63,226 bases of DNA from a virus: positions 1-63,226 of the IMG/VR virus record IMGVR_UViG_3300048876_000002; one strand, 5' to 3'. The position numbers and the translations under genes were made by a program. The notes beneath the pieces were generated by a model. The model was not told the origin of the DNA. It saw only the letters and a program-made list of their open reading frames with translations, and did not search any database. How positions within the stretch are numbered: position 1 is the stretch's first letter; each line of letters starts with the position of its first letter. Below, one piece after another: positions 6,528-14,339 of the stretch.

Positions 6528-7284
6528 AACAATTGACGCGCAACCGTCACTGATAGCAGAGGACATACCCGCCCAGCCGCAAGCTTTAGTGCGGAACCAC
6601 TTTGATCTGCTGGCTCTAGCCATTCAGGATAAGGCCAACATCGACGTTATCGAGCGCCTGAGTGCCTTGCAAGAACGAGCGATGGACCGCGATGCCGAGC
6701 AGCAATTCAATGAAGCAATGTGCGCGGCGCAAGGTGAAATTGGCCTAATCGCGCCCGACCTGACGAATCCTCAAACGAATAGCAAATATGCTTCATTTAA
6801 GGCCGTCGATAAGATCGTGCGCCCGGTCTATCTGAAACACGGATTTAGCCTGTCGTTCAATAATGGCGACGAACCGCGCCCAGAAATGGTACGGATGATT
6901 TGTTACGTATCTCACCGGGCAGGGCACACGCGCAAGTATCAAATGGACATGCCGGCGGATGGGAAGGGAGCGAAGGGCGGCGCTGTGATGACAGCGACCC
7001 ATGCCACTGGGGCGGCGAACTCCTACGGCAAGCGGTACATCGTCCTGAATATTTTCAACATCCCTGTTGGAGTTGACACTGATGGCAATGAGGGGCAAGT
7101 TGAGCAGTCTTGGCTTAAGACTCAGTTAGAGGAAATCGGACGCTGCGAGACGGAAGAAGGTCTTTTGGCTGCATTCCGTTCGGCTGGGCGTGAGGCACTA
7201 GCAATTCAGGATATCGAAGCATACCGACAACTCAACAAGGCCAAGAATAGCCGCAAAAAGGAATTACAGAAAGGCGGCGCATGA
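6520..7284 (+). CDS. erf: ERF-family single-strand annealing protein, 254 aa
   Basis: ERF proteins form rings on single-stranded DNA and anneal complementary strands, the recombinase partner of an exonuclease; P22 Erf also circularises incoming phage DNA. The core is visible at residues 88-110 (SKYASFKAVDKIVRPVYLKHG), followed by strands and the conserved SYGKRYIVLNIFNI at 168-181. Length fits the family (about 200-260). The gene overlaps the exonuclease start at 7281, so both are produced together. Confidence 0.9.
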   Translation: MPKTIDAQPSLIAEDIPAQPQALVRNHFDLLALAIQDKANIDVIERLSALQERAMDRDAEQQFNEAMCAAQGEIGLIAPDLTNPQTNSKYASFKAVDKIVRPVYLKHGFSLSFNNGDEPRPEMVRMICYVSHRAGHTRKYQMDMPADGKGAKGGAVMTATHATGAANSYGKRYIVLNIFNIPVGVDTDGNEGQVEQSWLKTQLEEIGRCETEEGLLAAFRSAGREALAIQDIEAYRQLNKAKNSRKKELQKGGA

Positions 7285-8042
7285 TGGCGGTTAGCAAGAA
7301 AGAACGCCAAGAGTTCCGCAATCTCACGCAGAGCACGCCTGAATGGTTGGCCGCTAGGCGTGGGCGCGTCACAGCTTCACGATGCAGCGATGTGATTCGC
7401 CGCTTGAAAAGCAAAGTTTTGAAAGACGGCACAGTAAAACCGGGAGAGTATTCGGCTGATCGTTACAACTACTTAATGGAGTTAGTTGTGGAGCATTTGA
7501 CCGGACGCTCTATGGATACCTATGTCAATCAAGCGATGGAGTGGGGAATCGAGCAGCAGCCCTTCGCGCAAGCGGCTTACGAAATGAGGCAAGATGTATC
7601 AGTGGAGTCCGTGGGACTGATTATTCACCCAGAACAAGAGAGCTTCGCAGCTAGTCCGGATGGGACTATAGATCAGGATGGCCTTGTAGAGTTCAAGTGC
7701 CCGACTACTCGCGTGCATCTCGAATACCTCAAGGCTGGGGTTGTGCCGGACGATTATATCCCTCAGATGAACGCGCAGTTAGCGTGTATGCCGGAGCGGG
7801 AGTATTGCGACTTTGTGTCCTTCGACCCGCGCGTGCCTTTTGGGATGCAATTATTTATTAGACGGCATTACCGGGATAAGGGGCGCATCGGAGAGTTGGA
7901 ATGTGAAGTCGAGACATTCTTAGGCGAGTTAGCGAGCGAACTCTTGGCACTGTCGCTGGTGCAACCGATACAATCTAAAGCCGTAATGCCCTCAGAGGCG
8001 GATGAGGAAGTCGAGGCAGAGTTGTTCGGGACGGAGGCGTAA
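7281..8042 (+). CDS. YqaJ/lambda-Exo-like recombination exonuclease, 253 aa
   Basis: The 5'-3' exonuclease partner of the ERF annealase. The family signature WLAARRGRVTAS is at 22-33, then G89-E91, and the PD-(D/E)xK catalytic set SPDG (D127), E137 and K139 in VEFKCP. The C-terminal helix ends in an acidic tail. Start is one of two adjacent ATGs (7281 or 7284) overlapping the ERF stop. With RusA this gives the phage a complete recombination set. Confidence 0.92.
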   Translation: MMAVSKKERQEFRNLTQSTPEWLAARRGRVTASRCSDVIRRLKSKVLKDGTVKPGEYSADRYNYLMELVVEHLTGRSMDTYVNQAMEWGIEQQPFAQAAYEMRQDVSVESVGLIIHPEQESFAASPDGTIDQDGLVEFKCPTTRVHLEYLKAGVVPDDYIPQMNAQLACMPEREYCDFVSFDPRVPFGMQLFIRRHYRDKGRIGELECEVETFLGELASELLALSLVQPIQSKAVMPSEADEEVEAELFGTEA

Positions 8043-8043
8043 C

Positions 8044-8364
8044 GTGCTGTTTAAACGCAAAGGCGATAAGACCCGCTATGCATTTGTGGATACGGACTGC
8101 ATCGGGCGTGAGTGTTGGGCGGCTGGGATGTACCAGCATCGTTCTCCGATGTCCGGCGGAGGTTCACGCAATACTGGAAGCCCTGACTCGCCGTGCTGCT
8201 TAAATCGTGCTTATCGTGGATGTCCTGAGGGGCCGGTCGGACAGCAGCAAGTTCCTTGCGACTGTGAAGGCAATCCACACACCTTGCATACAATTACTGG
8301 TCTGCCAGTATTTAATCCTGACCTAGCGCGGAAGAGAAAAGCGGAAGGCTGGAGACCCGCATGA
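8044..8364 (+). CDS. Cys-rich hypothetical protein, 106 aa
   Basis: GTG 8044 starts right after the exonuclease stop. The product has CIGREC, CCLNRAYRGC and CDCEGN clusters, plausible for a zinc protein. It overlaps the next ATG by 4 nt. Unknown. Confidence 0.68.
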   Translation: MLFKRKGDKTRYAFVDTDCIGRECWAAGMYQHRSPMSGGGSRNTGSPDSPCCLNRAYRGCPEGPVGQQQVPCDCEGNPHTLHTITGLPVFNPDLARKRKAEGWRPA

Positions 8365-8600
8365 TTCACTCCGACATAATCCGTTTCTTATTCGATCCTC
8401 TGACCGGGGGACCACCAAGGGCATTCGAGTGCACACTGGTTACAGGACTTGGGTACAGTTCCGAGAAGGTCTGCGGATTAGTTACGCGCACGCTTTCCGG
8501 GATGCGAGCACATCAGCGCATAGTGCACGACTTCACGCCTCAATCAAAACTGCCATTGACTAGAAAGGAATCAGATGACTCGCTTCCTGTGGGCGATTGA
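8361..8600 (+). CDS. Possible zinc-finger-like small protein, 79 aa
   Basis: ATG 8361 overlaps the preceding stop. Residues C24, C38 and the pair H50/H55 (AHQRIVH) make a loose C2H2 arrangement. Low-certainty fold; no function assigned. Confidence 0.62.
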   Translation: MIHSDIIRFLFDPLTGGPPRAFECTLVTGLGYSSEKVCGLVTRTLSGMRAHQRIVHDFTPQSKLPLTRKESDDSLPVGD

Positions 8601-8754
8601 AGAACTGGAACTACATGCTAAGACGTGGCAATTACTACCGAATACTGTGCAGGTTCGCCGCCATCATTGCGAGTTCGACATCAAACAATTGCGTGAGGAT
8701 TATCCGGCAGAGCGGTACAGGATTGTGAAGTATGAAAGGAAAGGACTCCGATGA
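8575..8754 (+). CDS. Small basic hypothetical protein, 59 aa
   Basis: ATG 8575 is preceded by AAAGGA. Helical, basic at the end (ERYRIVKYERKGLR). Its stop overlaps the next ATG as ATGA, supporting real translation. Function unknown. Confidence 0.65.
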   Translation: MTRFLWAIEELELHAKTWQLLPNTVQVRRHHCEFDIKQLREDYPAERYRIVKYERKGLR

Positions 8755-8903
8755 CGTACTTAAAACTGATCTGGTTTGAGGGCGACCTACGATTCCTGAC
8801 TCGGAACACGATCATCGACGTTCTGATCCGCAAGCACGACCGGAGCGAGGAGTTCTGGGCCTGGGTGGACCGGGCGCTCAGTTTTAGGCGAAAAACGGCC
8901 TAA
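8751..8903 (+). CDS. Small hypothetical protein, 50 aa
   Basis: ATG 8751 overlaps the upstream stop; AAAGGA lies just upstream. Basic and hydrophobic residues alternate (MTYLKLIWFEGDLRFLTR). The 108 bases that follow hold only a CCTAGCTAGG palindrome at 8931-8940 and no gene I can support. Confidence 0.62.
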   Translation: MTYLKLIWFEGDLRFLTRNTIIDVLIRKHDRSEEFWAWVDRALSFRRKTA

Positions 8904-9011
8904 GAGCCTCGGAGAGCGTCTGAGGGGTAGCCTAGCTAGGGGTAAGGCGTAATTATCGCGCCACGGGGCAAGAAACAAGGCCAGCGACGGGGTTAAGGGA
9001 GGATTTAACCG

Positions 9012-9182
9012 ATGAAAGACGAACTACGCCCGACTCCAGACGAGCACTGGAGCATTGCTGACTTTTACCGGAGGCCAACTGTCGAGCATAAGCGCGAGTC
9101 CAAAATTGGACTGTTCTGGCGGCTGGTTATGGCTGGCTGTGTTGTAATGCTGGGCGTAGTCGTGTGGAGGTTGTTCGCGTGA
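9012..9182 (+). CDS. C-terminally anchored membrane protein, 56 aa
   Basis: ATG 9012 follows GGGAGG. The first 35 residues are polar; residues 36-52 (LVMAGCVVMLGVVVWRL) form a transmembrane segment. A palindrome copy (9097-9112) lies inside the coding region and encodes S-K-I-G-L. Role unknown. Confidence 0.65.
   Translation: MKDELRPTPDEHWSIADFYRRPTVEHKRESKIGLFWRLVMAGCVVMLGVVVWRLFA
9097..9112 (+). repeat. Dispersed near-palindrome, copy 3 (AGTCCAAAATTGGACT)
   Basis: Perfect 16-bp copy, inside a small membrane-protein gene and 106 bp before the promoter that precedes the replication genes. AA centre on the plus strand. Confidence 0.88.
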
Positions 9183-9202
9183 AACTTGGCTGAAGAAAGT
9201 TC

Positions 9203-9232
9203 TTTACTTTTCGAGCGGCGTATGCTCATAAT
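9203..9232 (+). promoter_or_regulatory. Probable promoter for the replication genes
   Basis: TTTACT at 9203-9208 (4/6), an 18-bp spacer and CATAAT at 9227-9232 (5/6). It sits in a 131-bp gap before the initiator gene. Confidence 0.5.
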
Positions 9233-9238
9233 ATTACG

Positions 9239-9288
9239 CCTACGCCCGTAGGTTTTCGCCCCTGTCCTGCCGACTAGACCCCGGCAGG
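9239..9288 (+). other. Two leader hairpins upstream of the initiator gene
   Basis: CCTACG-CC-CGTAGG at 9239-9252 followed by TTTT, then CCTGCCG (9266-9272) pairing with CGGCAGG (9282-9288) and flanked by partly pairing C- and G-runs. In the transcript these lie between the promoter and the ATG at 9314. They may act as an attenuator or protect the mRNA. Confidence 0.5.
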
Positions 9289-9313
9289 CGGGGGCAGTAA
9301 AGGGTCTTAATAT

Positions 9314-10057
9314 ATGGAAATTAGAGATCGTCGTGGCGGTTTTCTTTGGCTAAATAATGAAATCATTGATGGATATGCTCCTCAGATGGGATCTTCTTCA
9401 CTTCTTGTCTATATGTTCTTGTGTCGTTATGCAAATAATGACACGGCAGCCTGTTGGCCGAGCCAGATTACTATAGCTGACTTTTGCCACTGTTCAGAGC
9501 GAACTGTTCGCTCTGCGCTTAAAGAATTAGAGGGCTTATGCCTCATTGAGATCAGAAGAAGAAAAGTTGGAGATATAACCCAAAATACCTATACCCTCCT
9601 GAATGTCAGAACCAACACAGACCTCTACCCCGATCACGAATCAACCGGCAAATTATTGCCGCTTACTCTAATACCAACCGGCAACCACGAACCCGACCAA
9701 CCGGCAACCACGAACCCCCTAACAAGACTTATAGAACAAGACTTAAAAGATAATCACTTTTTACCTATTTGGGTTCCAAAGGAAAACTGGGATGGATTCG
9801 TTGAGATGAGACGAAAAATGCATAACGCTCCATTCACGAATCGGGCGAAAAAGTTGGCCATTGCAGAATTAGAAAAGCTCGTCATCCAAGGGCAAGATGC
9901 TGCCCGCGTAATAGATCAATCGACAATGCGCGGCTGGCGCGGGTTCTTCCCGATCACAGGTAACGGCAACGGGCATAAAGCGGTTGATCCAGGATATGAA
10001 TCGCAAAGCGTAATCCGTAAACGCGAACTCGAAGCGCGAAAGGCCCAAGGTTTATGA
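9314..10057 (+). CDS. Winged-helix replication initiator-like protein, 247 aa
   Basis: Residues about 27-83 form a helix-turn-helix/winged-helix domain of the kind found in phage initiators (WPSQITIADFCHCSERTVRS, then wing residues IEIRRRK). A low-complexity Thr/Pro linker follows (about 100-140) and a C-terminal helical domain (WDGFVEMRRKMHNAPFT...). With a DnaB-like helicase 4 bp into its end, it most likely binds the origin and loads helicase. The linker region is AT-richer than its surroundings and, as in lambdoid O genes, might carry the origin, though I see no clear iterons. ATG 9314 has no good Shine-Dalgarno. Confidence 0.78.
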   Translation: MEIRDRRGGFLWLNNEIIDGYAPQMGSSSLLVYMFLCRYANNDTAACWPSQITIADFCHCSERTVRSALKELEGLCLIEIRRRKVGDITQNTYTLLNVRTNTDLYPDHESTGKLLPLTLIPTGNHEPDQPATTNPLTRLIEQDLKDNHFLPIWVPKENWDGFVEMRRKMHNAPFTNRAKKLAIAELEKLVIQGQDAARVIDQSTMRGWRGFFPITGNGNGHKAVDPGYESQSVIRKRELEARKAQGL

Positions 10058-11352
10058 GCACAGAGGTTAGCCACGATGCGGAGCGTAGTGTATTAGGTTT
10101 ATTCCTGATAGACCCAAAAGCCTTTGATGAGGCGATGGTGTTGGGATTAACCTCTGACGACTTCTCATTGGAGTCACATCGAAAGATATTCACCCACTGC
10201 TGCCTGCTGGCGGAAACCTCTAGCAATATAGATCTTCTCACAGTCGTAACGTCCTTGGACCGGACGAAGGAACTAACTTCGGTAGGGGATGCTTCTTATG
10301 TAGCCGATCTATTGATGGGCCTTTCGGAATTGAGTTCAATTAAATCTTACGTTCGCATTGTGAAAGAACACGCGGCGCAGAGAAAGATTGACCGCGCCTG
10401 CCTCACTGTGCAAGGTCAGCTTGCGGAAGGGGTGTCATCAGCAGAAGCAATATCGTATTTGACCGATCAGATGTTGCAAGTCCAATCTGGGAGCGATACA
10501 GCGCCCGCACGTCGCGTGCTTGAGTTTTCTGACCAAACATATGCGCGCTGGTCCGCCGTTGCGGATGGAGACTCAGATCTTATCGGGTTGTCTACCGGTG
10601 TGCCCTCTCTCGATCTAAGCACTACTGGAATTCGAGAAAAGGAATTATGGGTTATTGGTGGAAGAACCGGAGATGGCAAAACTAATCTGGCGTTACAAAT
10701 GCTGGCTGCGAACTGCCGCCAAGATATTCCCACCGGAATATTCTCCATCGAAATGCCAAAGGAATCATTGCTTCATAGGCTCTGGGCTGGGGAAGGGCAA
10801 ATAAACTTCAATCATATCCGCTTCCCTCGAAGGCTCTCCGTCGAAGTCAAGATGCAGATTCAGCGAGCAATGATGGAGGTGGCGCGCTGGCCGCTGCATG
10901 TTGTAGAGGAAAGTAATATCTCAATTTCTAAATTGTTGGCGAAGGCACGTCTTTTGATTCGGCGCGAGAATGTCAAACTGATCGTCGTCGATTACGTCCA
11001 ATTAATTAACGCCAATGGTCGTGAAGAACGAGAACGCATCACGAAGATTTCCAAAGCTCTGCAATCGCTGGCGAAGGATACTGGAGTGCCGGTAATCGCT
11101 CTAAGCCAACTGACGCGGCCTAAAGACGGCAATGAAAATAATCGTCCCGTAAAGTACAACCTGAAAGAGTCCGGCAGTTTAGAGAATGATCCAGACGTAA
11201 TTATCCTCATCTACCGCCCGGTTGATGATCGCAAGATGAAAACGGGTGAAGATGAGTTGATTGTCGAGAAGCAGCGCAGTGGTCTTCCAAGCATCGAGAG
11301 AGTAGCGTTCTTGCCCTGGCTTCGATTCGCAGAAAGAGAGATGAGCAGATGA
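10054..11352 (+). CDS. DnaB-like replicative helicase, 432 aa
   Basis: Hexameric 5'-3' helicase that unwinds the replication fork. The N-terminal domain (about 1-105, EVSHDAERSVLGLFLIDP) is the DnaB_N helical bundle; the RecA-like motor has Walker A GGRTGDGKT at 202-210, Walker B VVDYVQL at 311-317 and the SQLTRPKDG motif near 351. Length is normal for phage DnaB (about 430-460). It overlaps the initiator stop by 4 nt and the following regulator start by 4 nt. Confidence 0.93.
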   Translation: MSTEVSHDAERSVLGLFLIDPKAFDEAMVLGLTSDDFSLESHRKIFTHCCLLAETSSNIDLLTVVTSLDRTKELTSVGDASYVADLLMGLSELSSIKSYVRIVKEHAAQRKIDRACLTVQGQLAEGVSSAEAISYLTDQMLQVQSGSDTAPARRVLEFSDQTYARWSAVADGDSDLIGLSTGVPSLDLSTTGIREKELWVIGGRTGDGKTNLALQMLAANCRQDIPTGIFSIEMPKESLLHRLWAGEGQINFNHIRFPRRLSVEVKMQIQRAMMEVARWPLHVVEESNISISKLLAKARLLIRRENVKLIVVDYVQLINANGREERERITKISKALQSLAKDTGVPVIALSQLTRPKDGNENNRPVKYNLKESGSLENDPDVIILIYRPVDDRKMKTGEDELIVEKQRSGLPSIERVAFLPWLRFAEREMSR

Positions 11353-11603
11353 AGTTTAGTGAGCGACTCAGGCGACTTCGTGATTCATTGGGACTGACAA
11401 ATTCACAGATTGCGGAGATATTCGGAGTAGATGACATTCAAACTGTGCGCAGGTGGGCGGCTGGTGAATCGAACCTGGCTCCTGAGTTTCGCGCTACTCT
11501 TCTGCGACTCGAAGCGGATAACTTGCCTGCGCTGTCTCCGAAGTTGCGCCCTGAAACCGTGGCGGCATTCTACGCGGGGCGCAAGAGGATGAGGGCGGCA
11601 TGA
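11349..11603 (+). CDS. XRE-like helix-turn-helix protein, 84 aa
   Basis: Residues 5-45 (RLRRLRDSLGLTNSQIAEIFGV then TVRRWAAG) give the five-helix XRE pattern. Overlaps the helicase stop (ATGA) and the next start. Could regulate early genes; no target is evident. One of three candidate regulators, with the ribbon-helix-helix and Fis-like proteins. Confidence 0.75.
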   Translation: MKFSERLRRLRDSLGLTNSQIAEIFGVDDIQTVRRWAAGESNLAPEFRATLLRLEADNLPALSPKLRPETVAAFYAGRKRMRAA

Positions 11604-11824
11604 CTCTTCCCGCTATTCAGCAGCGATCTGTCGAGGAATTAATCGACCGCAATATCCAGCATCACCATCGCGGATTGGATGAGATAGTCGAGCGCTTTCG
11701 CAATTCGGTCATTGTCAGGGCGCTGGCGCTTAATCATGGGAACCTAGAGCGAACGGCGGATGTCTTGGGAATAGAGTACACAGAATTAAAGGGATGGATG
11801 ACTCGGTACGGAATCAAAGCATGA
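11600..11824 (+). CDS. Fis/NtrC-type HTH protein, 74 aa
   Basis: The C-terminal half (ALALNHGNLERTADVLGIEY then LKGWMTRYGI) matches the Fis-type helix-turn-helix normally found at the end of NtrC-family activators: 'GN...A..LGI...L...YGI'. Standing alone it could be a nucleoid-like or accessory DNA-bending protein. Start ATG 11600 overlaps the previous stop. Confidence 0.75.
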   Translation: MTLPAIQQRSVEELIDRNIQHHHRGLDEIVERFRNSVIVRALALNHGNLERTADVLGIEYTELKGWMTRYGIKA

Positions 11825-12150
11825 GCCTGTCTATCCATCCCGCCGCGCCCGATCATCCGTATATGCACTGGATGAAAAAAGTTAAGATGCGACTGGCGGA
11901 ATTGCAGCGCGTACCGAATCCAGATATTAGGACACGCGGAGAGATCAAGGAGTTAAAGGCGCGTCTGGGGCTTAATCGCGTTCCATCCAGTCCCGCAGCT
12001 ATGTACAACCGCAAACGATCGGATCGGCTGAAGCGAGAGGGCCGGTGTGTAGATTGCACAACGCGAACGCGAAGTAAGTACGCTAGGTGTTTCAAATGTA
12101 GAAAGAAAGCGGCCAAGCGATCTGAGAAAGCGCGGGAGTTAGGATTATGA
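11821..12150 (+). CDS. Basic zinc-ribbon-like protein, 109 aa
   Basis: ATG 11821 overlaps the upstream stop (ATGA). The C-terminal half is strongly basic and has CVDC and CFKC about 14 residues apart, a four-Cys zinc knuckle. Likely nucleic-acid binding; function unknown. Confidence 0.7.
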   Translation: MSLSIHPAAPDHPYMHWMKKVKMRLAELQRVPNPDIRTRGEIKELKARLGLNRVPSSPAAMYNRKRSDRLKREGRCVDCTTRTRSKYARCFKCRKKAAKRSEKARELGL

Positions 12151-12163
12151 GAGAGGAAACGAA

Positions 12164-13180
12164 GTGAAAGCGCCCTTTCCATGGTTCGGCGGTAAGTCGC
12201 GAGTCGCCGATATAGTCTGGCAGCGCTTCGGAAACGTGCCGAATTATTGTGAGCCGTTCTTTGGGAGTGGAGCAGTATTGCTCGAACGTCCACACGATCC
12301 ACACACCGAAACCGTCAACGATCTCGATTGCTTAGTGGCGAATTTCTGGAGGGCCGTGCAGTCCGCGCCGGACGAAGTAGCCGAGCACGCCGACAATCCC
12401 GTCAATGAAGCGGATCAGCACGCACGGCACTTCTGGCTGTGTCATCAGGAAGAGTTTCGAGAGCGGATGAAAGTTGAGCCGGATTACTATGATTCCAAGA
12501 TTGCAGGATGGTGGGTATGGGGGCAATGTATTTGGATTGGTTCAGGATGGTGCCGCACACAGCTACCTCACCTCGGGAACGCGGGAACAGGGATAAACCG
12601 ACAGCTACCTCACCTCGGGACCGCGGGAACAGGAATTCATCGTAAGCTACCTCACCTCGGGAACGCGGGAACAGGGGAGTCGCCATGCCTAAGCGACCTC
12701 ACCTCGGGAACGCGGTCGCGCCAGCAGATCACAGCCTACATGCAAGAACTCGCGGAGCGCTTGCGGAATGTTCGAGTGTGTTGCGGAGACTGGAGCCGTA
12801 TCTGCGGCCCTTCGCTAACGATCAAGCATGGCATTACGGGTGTCTTCCTCGATCCACCTTATGCGGACGAAGCCGAGAGAACAGAAGGTCTCTACTCTGC
12901 CGACGACCTGCAAATCGCCCATGCAGTGCGGGAGTGGGCTATCGAGTGGGGAAGCGATCCAAGAATGCGAATCGCGCTTTGCGGCTACGACGGCGAGCAC
13001 TCGATGCCGGACTCGTGGGAATGTGTTCACTGGAAGGCCATAGGCGGCTACGGATCACAAGGCGATGCGGACGGGCAAGGCCGCGCAAACTCCGCGAAGG
13101 AGCGAATCTGGTTCAGTCCGCACTGCTTGAGGGTAACGTTATTCTCGGAACTAATTGGAATGGAGGAGTTAGTACCATGA
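12164..13180 (+). CDS. D12-class DNA adenine methyltransferase (Dam-like) with internal repeats, 338 aa
   Basis: Transfers a methyl group from SAM to N6 of adenine, probably to protect phage DNA from host restriction. Motif FPWFGGK (5-11), the SAM-binding EPFFGSGA (30-37) and catalytic DPPY (230-233) are all present. Between them, residues 132-173 are three 14-residue repeats of the form QLPHLGNAGTGIxR; the DNA repeat continues into a fourth copy read in another frame (LSDLTSGTRS). I recall similar PHLGNAG repeats in other phage D12 methylases, so they may be a family feature, but the out-of-frame fourth copy is odd. Start: an ATG at 12147-12149 is excluded by an immediate stop; I infer GTG 12164 with GAGAGGAAACGAA upstream. 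Confidence 0.9.
   Translation: MKAPFPWFGGKSRVADIVWQRFGNVPNYCEPFFGSGAVLLERPHDPHTETVNDLDCLVANFWRAVQSAPDEVAEHADNPVNEADQHARHFWLCHQEEFRERMKVEPDYYDSKIAGWWVWGQCIWIGSGWCRTQLPHLGNAGTGINRQLPHLGTAGTGIHRKLPHLGNAGTGESPCLSDLTSGTRSRQQITAYMQELAERLRNVRVCCGDWSRICGPSLTIKHGITGVFLDPPYADEAERTEGLYSADDLQIAHAVREWAIEWGSDPRMRIALCGYDGEHSMPDSWECVHWKAIGGYGSQGDADGQGRANSAKERIWFSPHCLRVTLFSELIGMEELVP
12563..12717 (+). repeat. 42-bp tandem repeats in the methylase gene
   Basis: Units beginning CTACCTCACCTCGGGAACG start at 12563, 12605 and 12647 (period 42 bp = 14 codons). A fourth partial unit starts at 12694, 47 bp later, so it is read in a different frame. Confidence 0.85.
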
Positions 13181-13392
13181 TGCGTCTTGAGTATGATGAG
13201 CAAAAGAGGTTCGTTCTGCCGCGCCGGGTATGCGGGAATCGTGTGGCAATCTCGGTTAGTGCGGAGACGTATTGCACGTATGATTACGGGCATGAAGGGA
13301 ACTGTCAACCACCGGAAAGTCAGGTAGTAACTCGTATTCCCTGCAATTGCCTTGACTGTCGAGCCAAACGGCAAGGGATAACGCGCCAATGA
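13177..13392 (+). CDS. Small Cys-rich protein, 71 aa
   Basis: ATG 13177 (followed by a second ATG) overlaps the methylase stop and is preceded by TGGAGGAG. Cys/His residues (CGN, CTYDYGHEGNC, CNCLDC) suggest a zinc ribbon. Its stop overlaps the next methyltransferase start, so it is sandwiched between two modification genes and might assist one of them. Confidence 0.72.
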   Translation: MMRLEYDEQKRFVLPRRVCGNRVAISVSAETYCTYDYGHEGNCQPPESQVVTRIPCNCLDCRAKRQGITRQ

Positions 13393-14339
13393 CAATCGAC
13401 CTGTTCGGGCATCAAACTGTGGACAAATTGCCGGGGGGCGCGATGTGTCAGCGCTTCATAGAACCTCCATTCACAACTCTCGACCAGCGCGCTGGACGTT
13501 GGCAGGATAGGAAACGGGATTGGCTGGCTTTGGGCTTACAGGGCGAATTAGGGCGGTCGGCGAGTCCTGGGGGTTCTGCTATGCCAGCGGCGGATTATTC
13601 GCAGGGTGAGCGCGGTGACGGCCGTGGCGATGCTTTAGGCGTTGACGGTAACGCCTCTAGCGTCTTTGATCCTGTCATTTGCGAACTGATTTACTCATGG
13701 TTCATGCCAGAGAAGCCCACGCTCGGAATCCTCGACCCCTTCGCCGGAGGCAGTGTTCGCGGCATCGTAGCTGGACGGCTCGGCTACCAGTATGTGGGCA
13801 TCGACCTCCGGAAAGAGCAGATTGACGCAAACGTGAAACAGGCGCTCGACATTCCCTGCCAGCCTAACCCTCACTGGATATGCGGCGACAGCGCGAATCT
13901 GGAAAGCATGGTGGGAGATGAATACGACCTGATGTTTACGTGCCCCCCATACTGGAATCTTGAACGCTACTCGGATGATCCACGCGACATATCTACTCTT
14001 GATCGCTGGCAAGAATTTGTAATCAAGTACCAGCGCATCATGCTACTTGCCGCGCGTCGGCTCAAGTCGCAACGCTTTGCTGTAGTGGTTGTGGGGAACA
14101 TCCGCGACGATGAAGGTTTTATCCGCGACATGCGGCAACCCACGGCCTCGGCCATGCTGGGCGCCGGATTAAAACTTTACAATGAATTCGTATTACTCAC
14201 ACCAATCGGTTCTCTGCCGTTGCGTGTGAATGGACAATTTACGAAGGGGCGCAAGGCAGGAAGTGCTCGTCAGTACGTGATGTGTTTCTTTCGCGGCAAT
14301 CCTGAGTCGATTCGATGTGATTTCACGGAGTTCGATTAA
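13389..14339 (+). CDS. N4/N6-type DNA methyltransferase, 316 aa
   Basis: SAM-binding motif DPFAGGS at 116-122 and catalytic CPPYW at 185-189, in the order seen in alpha/gamma-type amino-methyltransferases; the Cys-Pro-Pro-Tyr variant is common for N4-cytosine or N6-adenine enzymes. N-terminal 110 residues are poorly conserved and probably serve target recognition. Overlaps its neighbours at both ends (ATGA and TAATG). A second DNA-modification enzyme beside the D12 methylase. Confidence 0.88.
   Translation: MTIDLFGHQTVDKLPGGAMCQRFIEPPFTTLDQRAGRWQDRKRDWLALGLQGELGRSASPGGSAMPAADYSQGERGDGRGDALGVDGNASSVFDPVICELIYSWFMPEKPTLGILDPFAGGSVRGIVAGRLGYQYVGIDLRKEQIDANVKQALDIPCQPNPHWICGDSANLESMVGDEYDLMFTCPPYWNLERYSDDPRDISTLDRWQEFVIKYQRIMLLAARRLKSQRFAVVVVGNIRDDEGFIRDMRQPTASAMLGAGLKLYNEFVLLTPIGSLPLRVNGQFTKGRKAGSARQYVMCFFRGNPESIRCDFTEFD

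Noticed and set aside
12563-12717. CRISPR array
   Set aside because: Repeats are tandem coding units without spacers of constant length, and no cas gene is present.
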